The notes beneath the pieces were generated by a model. That model searched no databases. It saw only the letters and a program-made list of their open reading frames with translations, and was not told where the DNA came from. A stretch of DNA of 64,000 bases from Cycas panzhihuaensis (taxonomy: Eukaryota > Cycadophyta). Positions within the stretch are counted from its first letter, which is position 1; each line of letters starts with the position of its first letter. The stretch is taken from assembly GCA_023213395.1 (NCBI GenBank), contig CM041465.1:101625741-101689740 (forward strand), given 5' to 3'. The position numbers and the translations under genes are program-made. This document shows positions 45,165-55,019 of the stretch, one piece after another.

Positions 45165-46822
45165 GTTTTGGGGTTCAACTGAGTAGATTAAGGCATGATG
45201 TCTTTGAGATCTTGTTCTTTGTTCAAAGTTATCTCCTTTTGATTATTCCACAATTTTGATTTACCACTTAGGCAGTCTTTTTTTAGTTTGAATAGTTTCT
45301 CTTAAAGAATCATTTTCCTATTCTTCTGCTTCTTGAAGATTACTGTTAGTGATATTTTGTTCCTAAGATGTACTTTCTTCTTGAGTTCCAGCTTCTTTAT
45401 TAGCAATCTCCATAGTTTCTTTCTGAATTATTTTGCTTTTCGAGGCACATACTTGATCATTTTCTCTCGAGGTCATTTCATCAAATGTGATATCTCAGCT
45501 TGCATAAATTCTGTTAGTTTTTGTATGTATGTTTTTGTACGCTTTAGATTTGTTACTATATCCAATCATAATAGACTTGATGCTTTTGTCATCTAATTTA
45601 GATCTTTTTTGACCATGAATATGTACATAGGTAGTACTTCAAAAAACTCTTAGATGGCTTACGTTAGGTTTTCTACCTGACCACACTTCTTTCAAAGCAA
45701 GTTTTTCAAGAGTTTTTGTGGGGCTTTTGTTTATAAGATATACAACTATATTAATAATTTTAGTCCAATATGTATTAGATACTCCTCTTTCTTTTATCAT
45801 ACATCTAGCCATTTTTGTTATAGTTCTATTTAATCTTTCAGCTACTGCATTGGATTGTAGAGTGTAAGGAGTAGTGAGTTGCCCACGAATGCCATGCATT
45901 TTACAAAAATTGAAAACATCATTCGAGATGTATTTCCCTTTTCCATCTGTTCTGAGAATTTTGATTTTATGCCTGCTTTTTAATTCAACTTGAGATTTGA
46001 ATTCTTAAAAAATATAAAAGGCTTCTGACTTGCTAAAGATGAAAAACACCCAAACTTTTCTGTTAAAGTCATTTATGAAAGTAAGGAAATACTTGGCACC
46101 ATTAACAGAATTTGGTGTGATTGGTCCACATATATCACTATGAACCAATTCCAATATTTCCTATGCTCTATGGTTGCTTTTTTGAATCTGGGATCTATGT
46201 TGTTTACTTATCATACAACCTTTGCAAACAAAATAATTTAATGTAATATCATTAGGTAATCCATCAACCATATTTAATCTTTTAATAATTTTTTACTTGT
46301 CATCTACAATATGTGCATATCGGAAATGCCATATTCTATTATTAATGTTGCGAGCAATAAAAGACTTTATAGAAGGAGATAGAATGGGAATAGAGATTAA
46401 CTTACAGAGATTATTAGTCTATATCCCTTCTGCAATTACAACACCATTTGCTTTCATATCGCAGATGTAACATTTTCCATTCTTATAAAAATATAAATCA
46501 AAGTTTTTTTCTTTCTTAATTGAGATACAGAAAAAAGAATTTTCTTTAATTTGGGGACAAACAAGACATTACCAATCTTTTTGATTCCTTTATTAACTTT
46601 CATTGCTATGCTTCCTTTGCCTTTTATGCACAAAGAAAAGTTGTTTTTGAGTTCAACAATTTTGTTTGAGGAATATAGATGAAGAGTCTCAAACCAATCT
46701 TCCCTTCCTGTCATATGATTCGAAGCCCCACAATGTATGAACCAGTCCTTACTATTTTGGGTGTAAGAAGCTAACGTAGTTTCTTCTTCATCATCTTTGG
46801 ACTGTTCATTGTTGTAGTTGCC
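45165..46822 (-). pseudogene. G protease-integrase
   Basis: The minus strand has the protease region with HCGASNHMTGREDWFETL (the catalytic Asp appears as His), VLFVPKLKKILFSVSQL, then the integrase with KILRTDGKGKYISND (second Asp kept) and TTPYTLQSNAVAERLNRTI at 45639-45899. The block to RLPKW and VEPQN continues to the C insertion. H begins at 46823 just upstream of GNYNNEQS. The whole stretch is damaged by stops. Confidence 0.85.
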
Positions 46823-47046
46823 TGTTACAGTCCCTAATGGTCCCTTTGTCTTGACTGGTTATAGCTTGTCTTCTAGCTGACTTCAGTTGGACCAAAGGTT
46901 CCCTAGTATTGGCCGACTTCTTACCTCTATTCTAGTCGACTTCATTCAGGATTCTTTTAGGGAATTGTTTCAGTTCTGGCTAACTTCCTTTAGAAGGTTG
47001 AGTACCACTATATATAGGGGTTGAAGTCCCCATTTTAGACCATCAT
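46823..47046 (+). repeat. H 5' LTR, first piece
   Basis: It begins TGTTACAGTCCC and contains ACTATATATAGGGG near 47005, a likely TATA box. Its last 61 bases (46986-47046) recur on the other side of I at 53370-53430. Confidence 0.65.
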
Positions 47047-47369
47047 TGTAATGTTCCTACTCCACAATTAATACAAAGGCATGCAAAGAACACAAGAATA
47101 ATTGAAAAAGAGAACTTTATTGATCGCACTTATAGATCGGGGGCCTCTTTGAGGGGGCAACCTCCTATGAACGAAGCTCTATTATAATACTTCCAAGATG
47201 TCTCTTTCCAATACAATGCCATCTTTATATCCTAAGTCACTACCCCCTCCCAAACCATAGTTAAGGCATGTGAGATAAAAATGGGTCTTGCCCGTACATT
47301 GAGTTATGACTAATACAATAATAACTATAAACTAATACTATAGAATAGTTAAGATATTGGGTCCTAACA
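47047..47369 (-). repeat. I 3' LTR (left copy)
   Basis: The 323-bp LTR runs TGTAATGTTCC to GGGTCCTAACA on the plus strand. The purine-rich sequence on the minus strand next to it (AGAAGGAATCCA) is the PPT. Confidence 0.88.
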
Positions 47370-48430
47370 TGGATTCCTTCTTCGAAAAGCTTTGCCCTCA
47401 AAGCTTGAATTAAGGATAATCCTAGTGGAATTGATAAAGAGACTCCCATGTCACATCCTCCGGTTGTAGACCTTTCCATTGAAGTAGAACCTCTATGATT
47501 ATGCAATATCATAAGTGGTGTGTCCATTTATTGAGGATTGCCTTGGGAATGAGCAGTAAGGACCCATCATCCTCGAACTCTGGAAGCTGTGTCTAGGCAA
47601 TGATGCCGGTGCAAAGAACCTTCTTCAGACAAGATACATGAAATACTTGATGGATTTTAGGAGGAGGAGTAGGTTTCAACTTATAAGCTGTAGCCCCAAT
47701 CTGTTGTAGTACTTTGTAAGGCCCATAGAATCGGGGTGCTAACTTTTGGATGCCTTTGAGCTTTAATGATGTTTGTCGATATGGATGGAGTCAGAAGAAA
47801 ACTATGTCATCAATGTTGAAGATACCTTCCGTTTGATGTTGGCCTACCAATTGTTTTATTTAATGTTGCGTCGTGTGGAGATTATGTTGAAGGGTTTTGA
47901 GGATTTCCTCCCAGTCATGAAGAGTAGAATCAACAACATGGACTTGTGCACTGCCCGAAATGCAAGAAGACAATGTAGGTGGCAGTTGTCCGTACACAGC
48001 CTCATAAGGAGTCATCTTCGTGGCTATATGAAAAGAGGTATTGTACCACTATTTTCCCAGTGATAACCAACATGCCCGTTGTGATGCTTGAGTGGATGCA
48101 AAACATCGGAGATAGGTTTCAAGGCATTTGTTAATAACTTCAATCTAGCCATCTGTTTAGGGATGATATACAAAGCTTATCTTGAATGTGGTCCCTTGTA
48201 GTTTAAAGAATTCTTGCCAAAACTTGCTAGTGAAGGTGGGATCACGATCATTGACAATGGATGTAGGCATGCCACGTAGACAAAAAATTTGATCAGTGAA
48301 TACTTGTGCGACTATGGTAGCCTTATAAGGATAAGTTGGTGCCAAGAAGTGGGCATACTTCGAGGGGTGATCCACTACAACCATAATGACTGATTTGTCA
48401 CGGGTTGCCGTTACACCAAAAGCTCCGGGG
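47370..48430 (-). pseudogene. I integrase (C-terminal part) and chromodomain-like end
   Basis: The minus strand reads SVIMVVVDHPSKYAHFLAPT, VFTDQIFCLRGMPTSIVNDR and FWQEFFKLQGTTF (48157-48384), the catalytic core of gypsy integrase, then NKCLETYLRCFAS and MTPYEAVYGQLPP. It ends with VFHVSCLKKVL and VLLQWKGLQPEDVTWE, typical of a chromodomain that guides insertion to chromatin. Stops break it. The zinc-binding start of integrase is missing, lost at the A'' insertion. Confidence 0.85.
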
Positions 48431-48603
48431 TGATTTGGGAAGAGGACTTCCTCGTGATATTTAGCATCACGCGCTCCAACACTCCCTCATCACGAGGAGT
48501 CGGCTATACCTACACGGCAATGCATCTCCACCACGACGTTCCTCGGCGGCCACTCCCCCGCCTTCACGTATGTCCGGGTGTCCCTGGTCGCTCTGATACT
48601 ACT
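48431..48603 (-). other. GC-rich leader piece of A'' with PBS
   Basis: Left of the inverted LTR, the minus strand has AG then TAGTATCAGAGCG (48591-48601), a PBS with one change, so the LTR is a 5' LTR and not a solo LTR. The next 150 or so bases are much richer in GC than the surroundings and do not resemble the leader of A. The left edge against I is not sharp to my eye. Confidence 0.6.
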
Positions 48604-48971
48604 TGTTGAGGGAATGGATCTAGGGATCTAGTGCACTAACACTACACAATGGCAAATAGTGGAGACAAGCACAATGTACTCAACAAGAGAAATGCTAATA
48701 GCTTGAGCTCAAAGAGGAGAAGTGTAGAATATTATCACTCTCCATGTAATTTCAGCTTATATAATGAGAATGCTCATTAGGGTTTGGAATTTGAGTTTTC
48801 CCTCCCAATGACATTCAAATGAGATTACATGAAATTACAATGAAATGAACTTTATGTCATTTCACTTAAGTGATTTAAGCATAGTCACCTTATCCTAAAG
48901 TTATAAACATAAAAGTGACTTTATCTAATTCTAACTTTATGGAATGACCATGTGACATTAACATCGTCACA
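48604..48971 (-). repeat. A'': inverted A-family 5' LTR
   Basis: The reverse complement of this 368-bp stretch differs from the A 3' LTR (42605-42972) at about four positions. It interrupts gypsy I: RNase H sequence ends just right of it and integrase resumes left of its leader piece. No second LTR of A'' is present. Confidence 0.93.
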
Positions 48972-50204
48972 TTGTAGCCAATCTAGAATAGGGGAGGAGA
49001 TTGTCTGAAGAGTGACAGATTCTTCAAAGCGACATGATAAAGCATCAACTACCACATTTTCTTTGCCCCTTCTGTACTAGATTTCGTAATCATACTCTAA
49101 TAATTTCGTGGTCCATTTTTGTTGTTTAGGGGTAGATATATGCCGCTCCAAAAGGTGCTTAAGACTTAAATGATCTGTCTTAATAATGAAGTGTCATCTA
49201 ATTAGATAAGGTCGCTAGTGGGCGACTGCATGCAAGATGGCCATCATTTCTTTTTCATAAGTTGATTTGGCAAGATTTTCCCCAGACATTGCACGACTTG
49301 TAAAGGCCAAGGGTTGCCCATTCTGCATTAAGACAACACCAATATCTGTGCCCGAAGCATCACTCTCAATGACAAAAGGCTTGGAGAAGTTTGGAGTGGC
49401 ATGTACCGGAGTAGTGCACATGGCCTGTTTGAGGGTATCGAATGCTTCCTGTGCGACTGGTGTCCAATGAAAAGCATGTATCTTTAATAGGCCCATGAGG
49501 GGTGCTGCCAATTTCCCGTATACATGCACAAACTTTAGGTAGTATCCAGTGAGTCCCAAGATTCCCCAAAGACTCTAGATGGTGGTAGGGGTTGGCTAAG
49601 AGAGCATGTCTTCAATTTTCTTGGGGTCAACTTTAACTCCTTCAAAGGACACGATGTGCCCCAAATATTCTACCTCGGTTTGCCCAAAGACACACTTGGA
49701 GAATTTTGCAAACAAGTGGTTGTCCTGGAGAAGCTGTAACGTCTTGTCAAGATGTTGTAAATGCTCTGCCCAAGAATTGTTGTAGACTAAGATATCATCA
49801 AAAAAGAGGAACACAGATTTGCGGTGGTAGGGTCGAAGAACGAGATTCATCAAGCCTTGGAATGTTGAAGGGGCATTTGTGAACCTAAACGACATGATCA
49901 AAAATTCGTAATGCCCATCATGTGTGTGAAAGGCAGTCTTTGGAATATCTTCCGGACAAAGACGAATTTGGTAATAGCCAGATTGAAGGTCTAGTCATGA
50001 GAAAAAATGAGCTTCATGTAACTCATCTAATAGCTCATCAATAACTGGAATGGGAAATTTATCTTTTACAGTCACTTTGTTAAGGGCCCAGAAATCTACA
50101 CACATTTGCCAAGAACCATCTTTCTTTTGAACCAATAGTACAAGTGAAGAGTAGGGACTATTGCTTGGTTGAATAACCCCAACTTCCAACATTTCATTCA
50201 CCAA
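48972..50204 (-). pseudogene. I reverse transcriptase-RNase H
   Basis: The minus strand has [20 protein letters not shown] and [20 protein letters not shown], then FRFTNAPSTFQGLMNLVL, LFFDDILVYNNSWAEHL (catalytic FFDD) and EYLGHIVSFEGVKVDPKKIE. RNase H follows with FVIESDASGTDIGVVLMQNG and MMAILHAVAHW, and the segment ends near the A'' LTR. The frames are 49995-50204, 49596-49901 and 49215-49559, separated by stops or shifts. Confidence 0.9.
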
Positions 50205-50215
50205 ATTTTCAATTT

Positions 50216-51067
50216 CTAATTTTTGAAAATGCGAGTACCTATATGACCGAATATTTGGTGGTTAACTTTTGGGCAAAAGTTGGATTGCATGATCTTGAGG
50301 TCGATAAGGGGGAAGTCCTTAGGTTCATTGAATACTTGTTCATGCTTGATAAGGATATCCTGAAGATTTGGAGAAGTAGCTGAGGTGTCATTTCCAAGGA
50401 CGGCTAATGAGCATAGTTGGGCCATCATACTATAAGAACCCTTTTTAATCATTTTTTCCGTGCGATGAGAACTAACCACTTGGGAAGGCCCTGCTTGTAG
50501 GCCCCATAGCTTATACTGGTGTCCCTCAAGTGTAAATTGCATCTATAGGTGCAAAAAATTCCAAAGGATGGGGTCCAAGGTACACAACTATTGTGCACCC
50601 AGAACAACATCACATCCTCCTAAAGCAAGGGCGTACATGTCAAACTTGAGGACAAAATCTCTCATGGAGAGTTTGACATTACAACATTTGCCTTTACAAG
50701 CCAACTTTCCCCCATTTTCCACTATAACTTCAAAGTTGTTGCATGGATATATGAAACAATCTGCTGGCTTTGCAACTCTGGGATCAATAAAATTATGGGT
50801 GCTCCCTGAGTCTATGAGGACTATGATAGTTTGGCCTTTGAAGTGTCCCTTATTTTTCATCATTTGAGGAGATTGTAATCCTCCCAATGCATGAAGAGAA
50901 ATTTTTGGAGGGGTCTCATCTTGAGAGGCATCAACATCATCTTGTTGCTCTTCCACTTCTGTAGTTTCCACAATGTCGTCACAAGGGGAAGGATCTTGTA
51001 GATCGACATCTAAAACATAAAAGACGTTGCTCCACACATTTATGATTGAGGCCAAAATTTTCATCAC
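50216..51067 (-). pseudogene. I protease region
   Basis: The minus frame 50588-51067 (159 codons) has IIVLIDSGSTHNFIDPRVAK, the intact DSG site of gypsy aspartic protease, and GGCDVVLGAQ at its end. The adjoining frame 50216-50542 has MQFTLEGHQYKLWGLQAG and PNLQDILIKHEQVFNEPKDF, the usual spacer before RT. A stop separates them. Confidence 0.88.
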
Positions 51068-51955
51068 AGTTATAACAAAGCCCCTATTCCCGTCTCTTCC
51101 ACATCTCCTTTGGACTCAATCGGTTAATTTGCCATGGTTTAGAAATGGTAGTAGCTGCAGGTTTGCCTGGCTTAAGGTTTTTTAATGGTGGGCGGATTTG
51201 GCGTCGTTGCAGCATGAATTTTCCTTCGACTAACTTAGTGAGTCCAATGGCTTGTGACATGGTTTTTAGACTAAACATCTTGATTTCTGCTTGTAGATCT
51301 TCCTTTAAGCCACTAATATAACAACTAACAAAGAAGTCCTCTCCTAATCTTGTGGTGCAGTTGGTTAATTTCTCGAACTCCGTTTGGTATGCTCGTACAA
51401 AATGTATTTGTCGCAGTTTGTCAATGCCCCTGTGAAGTTGTCGTATTGACAGGGCCCAAATCGTACCAAGTGTTTATCACAAAATTCAGTCTAAGAGGGC
51501 ATTCCTGAGGTCTACTCGAGCCACTAGTACCACTGAATAACTTCATGCTAAAGTTGGAATGATGCAATCATAACTTTTTGGGCATCGTCAATTTGATTAA
51601 GGTGGAAGCATTATTCCACCATGTAAATTCAGTTGGAGGGGTCCTCTCCATTAAATCGCAGAAAGTCAATCTTTATGGTCTAAGGTAAAAGTCCTACCTG
51701 ACGTCCAAAACCTAGTGTAGGGCCCTATGGATTACTGGATTGTTGGCTTTGTTGGCCTTGAGAGCTGGATGAGCTAGTTGTTTGCAATGACTGGATCGCT
51801 TGAAACATTAGATTCAACTTATTATCTATGTTGGACACGTTGTTAGTTAGATCAGCAATCTCAGTTTGTTGTGAGTCAAGTTGACCCAATTTAGTTATTA
51901 GGTTATCTAAAGTGAGATCCATTGCCTGTTCCTGGGAGCGTCTACCTACTGTCAT
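51068..51955 (-). pseudogene. I gag
   Basis: The first open piece (51725-51955) starts MTVGRRSQEQAMDLTLDNL and has a coiled-coil-like heptad pattern (NLITKLGQLDSQQTEIADL) then a Ser/Gln-rich stretch. KIDFLRFNGEDP marks the gag core start. The rest is full of stops, and a zinc knuckle cannot be followed clearly. Confidence 0.7.
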
Positions 51956-52034
51956 TATGGGTAAAATCTAATATATATATAAATGCTCATAATGATGAGA
52001 TGATCAGAATTAGCTAGGTCCTTGGTAAGTGAAT

Positions 52035-52096
<62 letters not shown>

Positions 52097-53054
52097 TTTA
52101 TTTATTTATTTTTTAATTTTTAGTTTTTATTTTACTTTTTGATGGGGTTTTGAAAGAGTGACTTTTTTCTTTTTTATTCCACCTGATTTAGACTAGAAGT
52201 CCAAATTCTTCCTGGATCTTAAGATATTTGACTTTGAATTTTCTGCTTGGGCAACTAAAGTTCTGCGGCTCAATTTCTTTGATAGGAAAAATTTTTGCGA
52301 TTGAACTACCGTCCAACCTTTGTTGTACTTTAATCAATCAATTTGGTGACTCTGCTGTTGAAATTTCTTGCTTAGATATCTGCTATGGATTGACAGGCTC
52401 AGAATAAAGGATCTACCAAGACTATTGCCTGGTCTGAAGGCTCTCCGATATACTGATCCTAGGTGTTGATAGTAATAACTGCCGAAGAGTATCGATTGCA
52501 GCTGAAAACACCCTGTGTCTAAGGTACAAGGCGAGTAACTTCTTGGGGCTAACCGCTTCTTGGTGTACTATAGATTACAGACAACCAACCTATCTAGGTA
52601 ATTGATTAATAGAATCCCTATAAGGGTCTTCCTATATACCCAAAGGTACGTGGAAGCTCAATTCTGTGTTAGCTTTTGTCTAAGGCATGGCACGATTCCG
52701 ATATACCTCTAAGGTACGTGGAACACACTCCTTTACATGCAAGCGTGCTGGGCCAAAAACGACAACTGGCTAGGATGTTTATAGACCGCCAGAACATGAT
52801 TTGTAGGCTAGGCTGGGCAGGTGTTGAGCATTGTTTCTACCTGACTCCTATGGAAACGGAACAGAAAGAAGAAGACAAAATAGAAAGTGAAGATTTGGCC
52901 CACTGGCTTGCAGTGCCCCACCACTTTCTGATCACCAAGATTCGCGAGGGTGAGGTGAGAGCATATGATGGTTAATAACGATAGGCCACCAAGAACAGAG
53001 GAAAAAAAAAATTTCTTACAGAAAGCGTGGCCCTGGACTTGCTCTGATACCACT
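51956..53054 (-). other. I leader with AT microsatellite and PBS
   Basis: No supported ORF on the minus strand. A dinucleotide AT run of about 28 units spans 52037-52092. The PBS TGGTATCAGAGCA (minus strand, 53040-53052) lies two bases from the 5' LTR. Confidence 0.75.
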
Positions 53055-53369
53055 TGCAGTGTTCCTGCTTTAAAATCAATACAAAAGGATGCAAAGAACA
53101 CAAGAATAATTGAAAAAGAGAACTTTATTGATTGCACTTACAGATCGTGGGCCTCTTTGAGGGGGCAACCTCTTATGAGCGAAGCTCTATTACAATACTT
53201 CCAAGGTGTCCCTTTACAATACAATGCCATCTTTATATCTTAAGTCACTACCCTTGCCCAAATCACATCTAATGCATGTGGAATAAAATTGGGTCTTGCA
53301 CGTACATTGAGTTATGACTAATACAATAATAACTATAGACTAATACTATAGAATAGTTAGGACATAGAG
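53055..53369 (-). repeat. I 5' LTR (right copy), terminus lost
   Basis: It aligns with 47047-47369 but its outer end reads AGAGTCCT and then runs straight into flanking sequence, where the left copy has GGGTCCTAACA. About four terminal bases are missing or replaced. Confidence 0.85.
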
Positions 53370-53430
53370 TCCTTTAGAAGGTTGAGTACCACTATATATA
53401 GGGGTTGAAGTCCCCATTCTAGACCATTAT
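53370..53430 (+). repeat. 61-bp direct repeat flanking I
   Basis: TCCTTTAGAAGGTTGAGTAC and the rest of this block repeat 46986-47046 with two mismatches. It is H sequence present on both sides of I, far longer than a normal 5-bp TSD. Confidence 0.9.
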
Positions 53431-53860
53431 TTAGGACTTGTTCTTCTTGGCATTAACTCAGCTTTAGGGCTATAGTTAGCTCACCCATTGGGCTGCATTT
53501 TCTGGAGGTAACTTCGCCTTGAAGAGGGTTAGTCATCTTAGACATTGTATTGGGCGAATTGGACGTATTGAGATCTATTATGACTAGCTCTATGGATTGC
53601 ATTTCTCATCATCATAATTGGTGTATTTACTATTGTTAACACTTCAATATTGTACTTTTGGTTATCATTAGTAATTATCAATAAATTCTTCATAGAGATT
53701 CTAGATAATATCAGTGGTAGGGGAAGTTTGGTCTAAGAAACTAATGCAAAATTAGGAGCCCAATTCCTTTCCCCCCCCCCCCCCCCCCCCCAAAGGGATG
53801 GAACTAAGATCTGGGAAAGGTATCATTCCAAGGAAAATGGGGCCCTAAACAAGAGCTCTT
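53431..53860 (+). other. H 5' LTR end and leader, with poly(C) run
   Basis: This continues H after I. I cannot place the LTR end or a clear PBS. An uninterrupted run of 21 C lies at 53771-53791, a few dozen bases before gag-like sequence begins. Confidence 0.5.
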
Positions 53861-54960
53861 GAAGAAAAAGTAGATAAGTTAACATATGAGATCAATGATC
53901 TCTCTACGATGATGAAAATCTGGCTGAATCAGTTCATGGGTAAACAAGGGAACTTAGACACACATAGAATCTAGAGGCCAGAAAGTGGTATAGAAGAAGG
54001 GGAACAATCGGGTACTGATAAAGGACCAGAATTTGTAGATGCAAGGGTTGATCAAGAGGGTCAAGAAAATGGTCCACAAAGGAACATAAGGAGATTCAAT
54101 GGGATCACTTTTGAGAGACGAGCCCAGCAAGCACACTGTGGTCTTAAGGGAACAAAATTCGCACTTGAAAAATTTGATCCGAAAAAATCTAAAGATATTA
54201 GAAGTTGGTAACTATAAATGGAGACATACCTCTGGGTATACAGACTATCAGAAAAAGGAAAATTGGAAGCCACCCTCTACATCTATACGGAAGAGCTTTG
54301 AAATGGTACTATTGGTGCTTAAAGATAAACTCAAGAATGTAGGAAACATAGGAAAATTTGAAAGTAGAGTTAATTGGCCAATATGAAGATTCATGGAATA
54401 CAGATTACTTCGCACAATTAACTAGATTACAAGGATCAGTACAGGAGTATATTGAGCAATTTCAAGTCTCCAGTGTTTAGTCTATAAGAGAGAATACCAT
54501 CAAAATGTATCATGGAGACGTACATCAGTGGATTGAAGAGCTAACTTAAATTTCAAATCAAAGCAATGTATCCCCTTGAACATCCAGGAAGCAATCAAAA
54601 TAGCAAATAACGTCGACACAGAACTAAGGGAGAGTCGTCCTACTTATATCTAGAAATACGAACCACAAATGTACCAAAATTAGAATCAAAATCCAAGCTA
54701 GATGAAATCAGGAACAAAGGCAGATCCTCCATTAATAATAAGGAGTATGGGAGAAAGAGGGGGTATAACAAAGGAAGAACATTTAAGGAAGGGAATGTGC
54801 TTTAAATGTGGCAGAAAATGGAAGAAAGAACACCAATGTCGACTCGAAAAGGTGTTTATGATGAACAACAAAGACATAGAACTACCAGAGATAACAAAAG
54901 AAGAGCAACGGGTTCAAGAAGACGAAGAAGAGGAACTATTATAGATGGACACAGAGAATG
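53861..54960 (+). pseudogene. H gag
   Basis: Across frames it reads KFALEKFDPKKS, SWLTINGDIPLG and LIGQYEDSWNTDYFAQLTRL then GSVQEYIEQFQ, the gypsy gag core pattern. The zinc knuckle GMCFKCGRKWKKEHQC lies at about 54795-54842, and acidic sequence (54900-54945) follows. Stops and shifts are frequent. Confidence 0.75.
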
Positions 54961-55019
54961 TGCAGATATCCTTGCAGGCTATTGTGGGGTAACATGTCAC
55001 CTTGTAGATTCTGAGATTT

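Larger units (their letters stand above)
19602..46822 (-). mobile_element. G: Ty1/copia element, host of C and H
   Basis: On the minus strand, G has protease-integrase at 45165-46822, RT-RNase H at 19830-21331 and its 3' LTR at 19602-19815. C lies between integrase and RT, and H begins at 46823 just upstream of the protease. Taking C out joins the integrase tail (..VEPQN) to the RT start (YEETCENLEW) in a plausible frame. The gag, leader and 5' LTR must lie to the right of the window. Confidence 0.88.
47047..53369 (-). mobile_element. I: Ty3/gypsy element with chromodomain
   Basis: On the minus strand: 5' LTR (about 53055-53369), PBS (53040-53052), leader, gag, protease, RT, RNase H, part of integrase, a chromodomain-like end, and 3' LTR (47047-47369). 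The LTRs differ at about 36 of 318 positions (11%), making I the oldest datable element. An A-family LTR (48604-48971) is inserted between RNase H and integrase, where sequence is missing. Confidence 0.9.

Noticed and set aside
47773-48063. Plus-strand ORF of 96 codons
   Set aside because: It is antisense to gypsy I integrase, which has recognisable motifs on the minus strand.
48604-48971. Solo LTR
   Set aside because: A PBS and leader piece adjoin it, so it is the 5' LTR of a truncated insertion.
52037-52092. Long AT dinucleotide run as possible origin or regulatory site
   Set aside because: It is a simple microsatellite in the leader of gypsy I with no other signal.
52676-52975. Plus-strand ORF of 99 codons
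   Set aside because: It lies in the leader of gypsy I, has no recognised domain and low support; probably chance.
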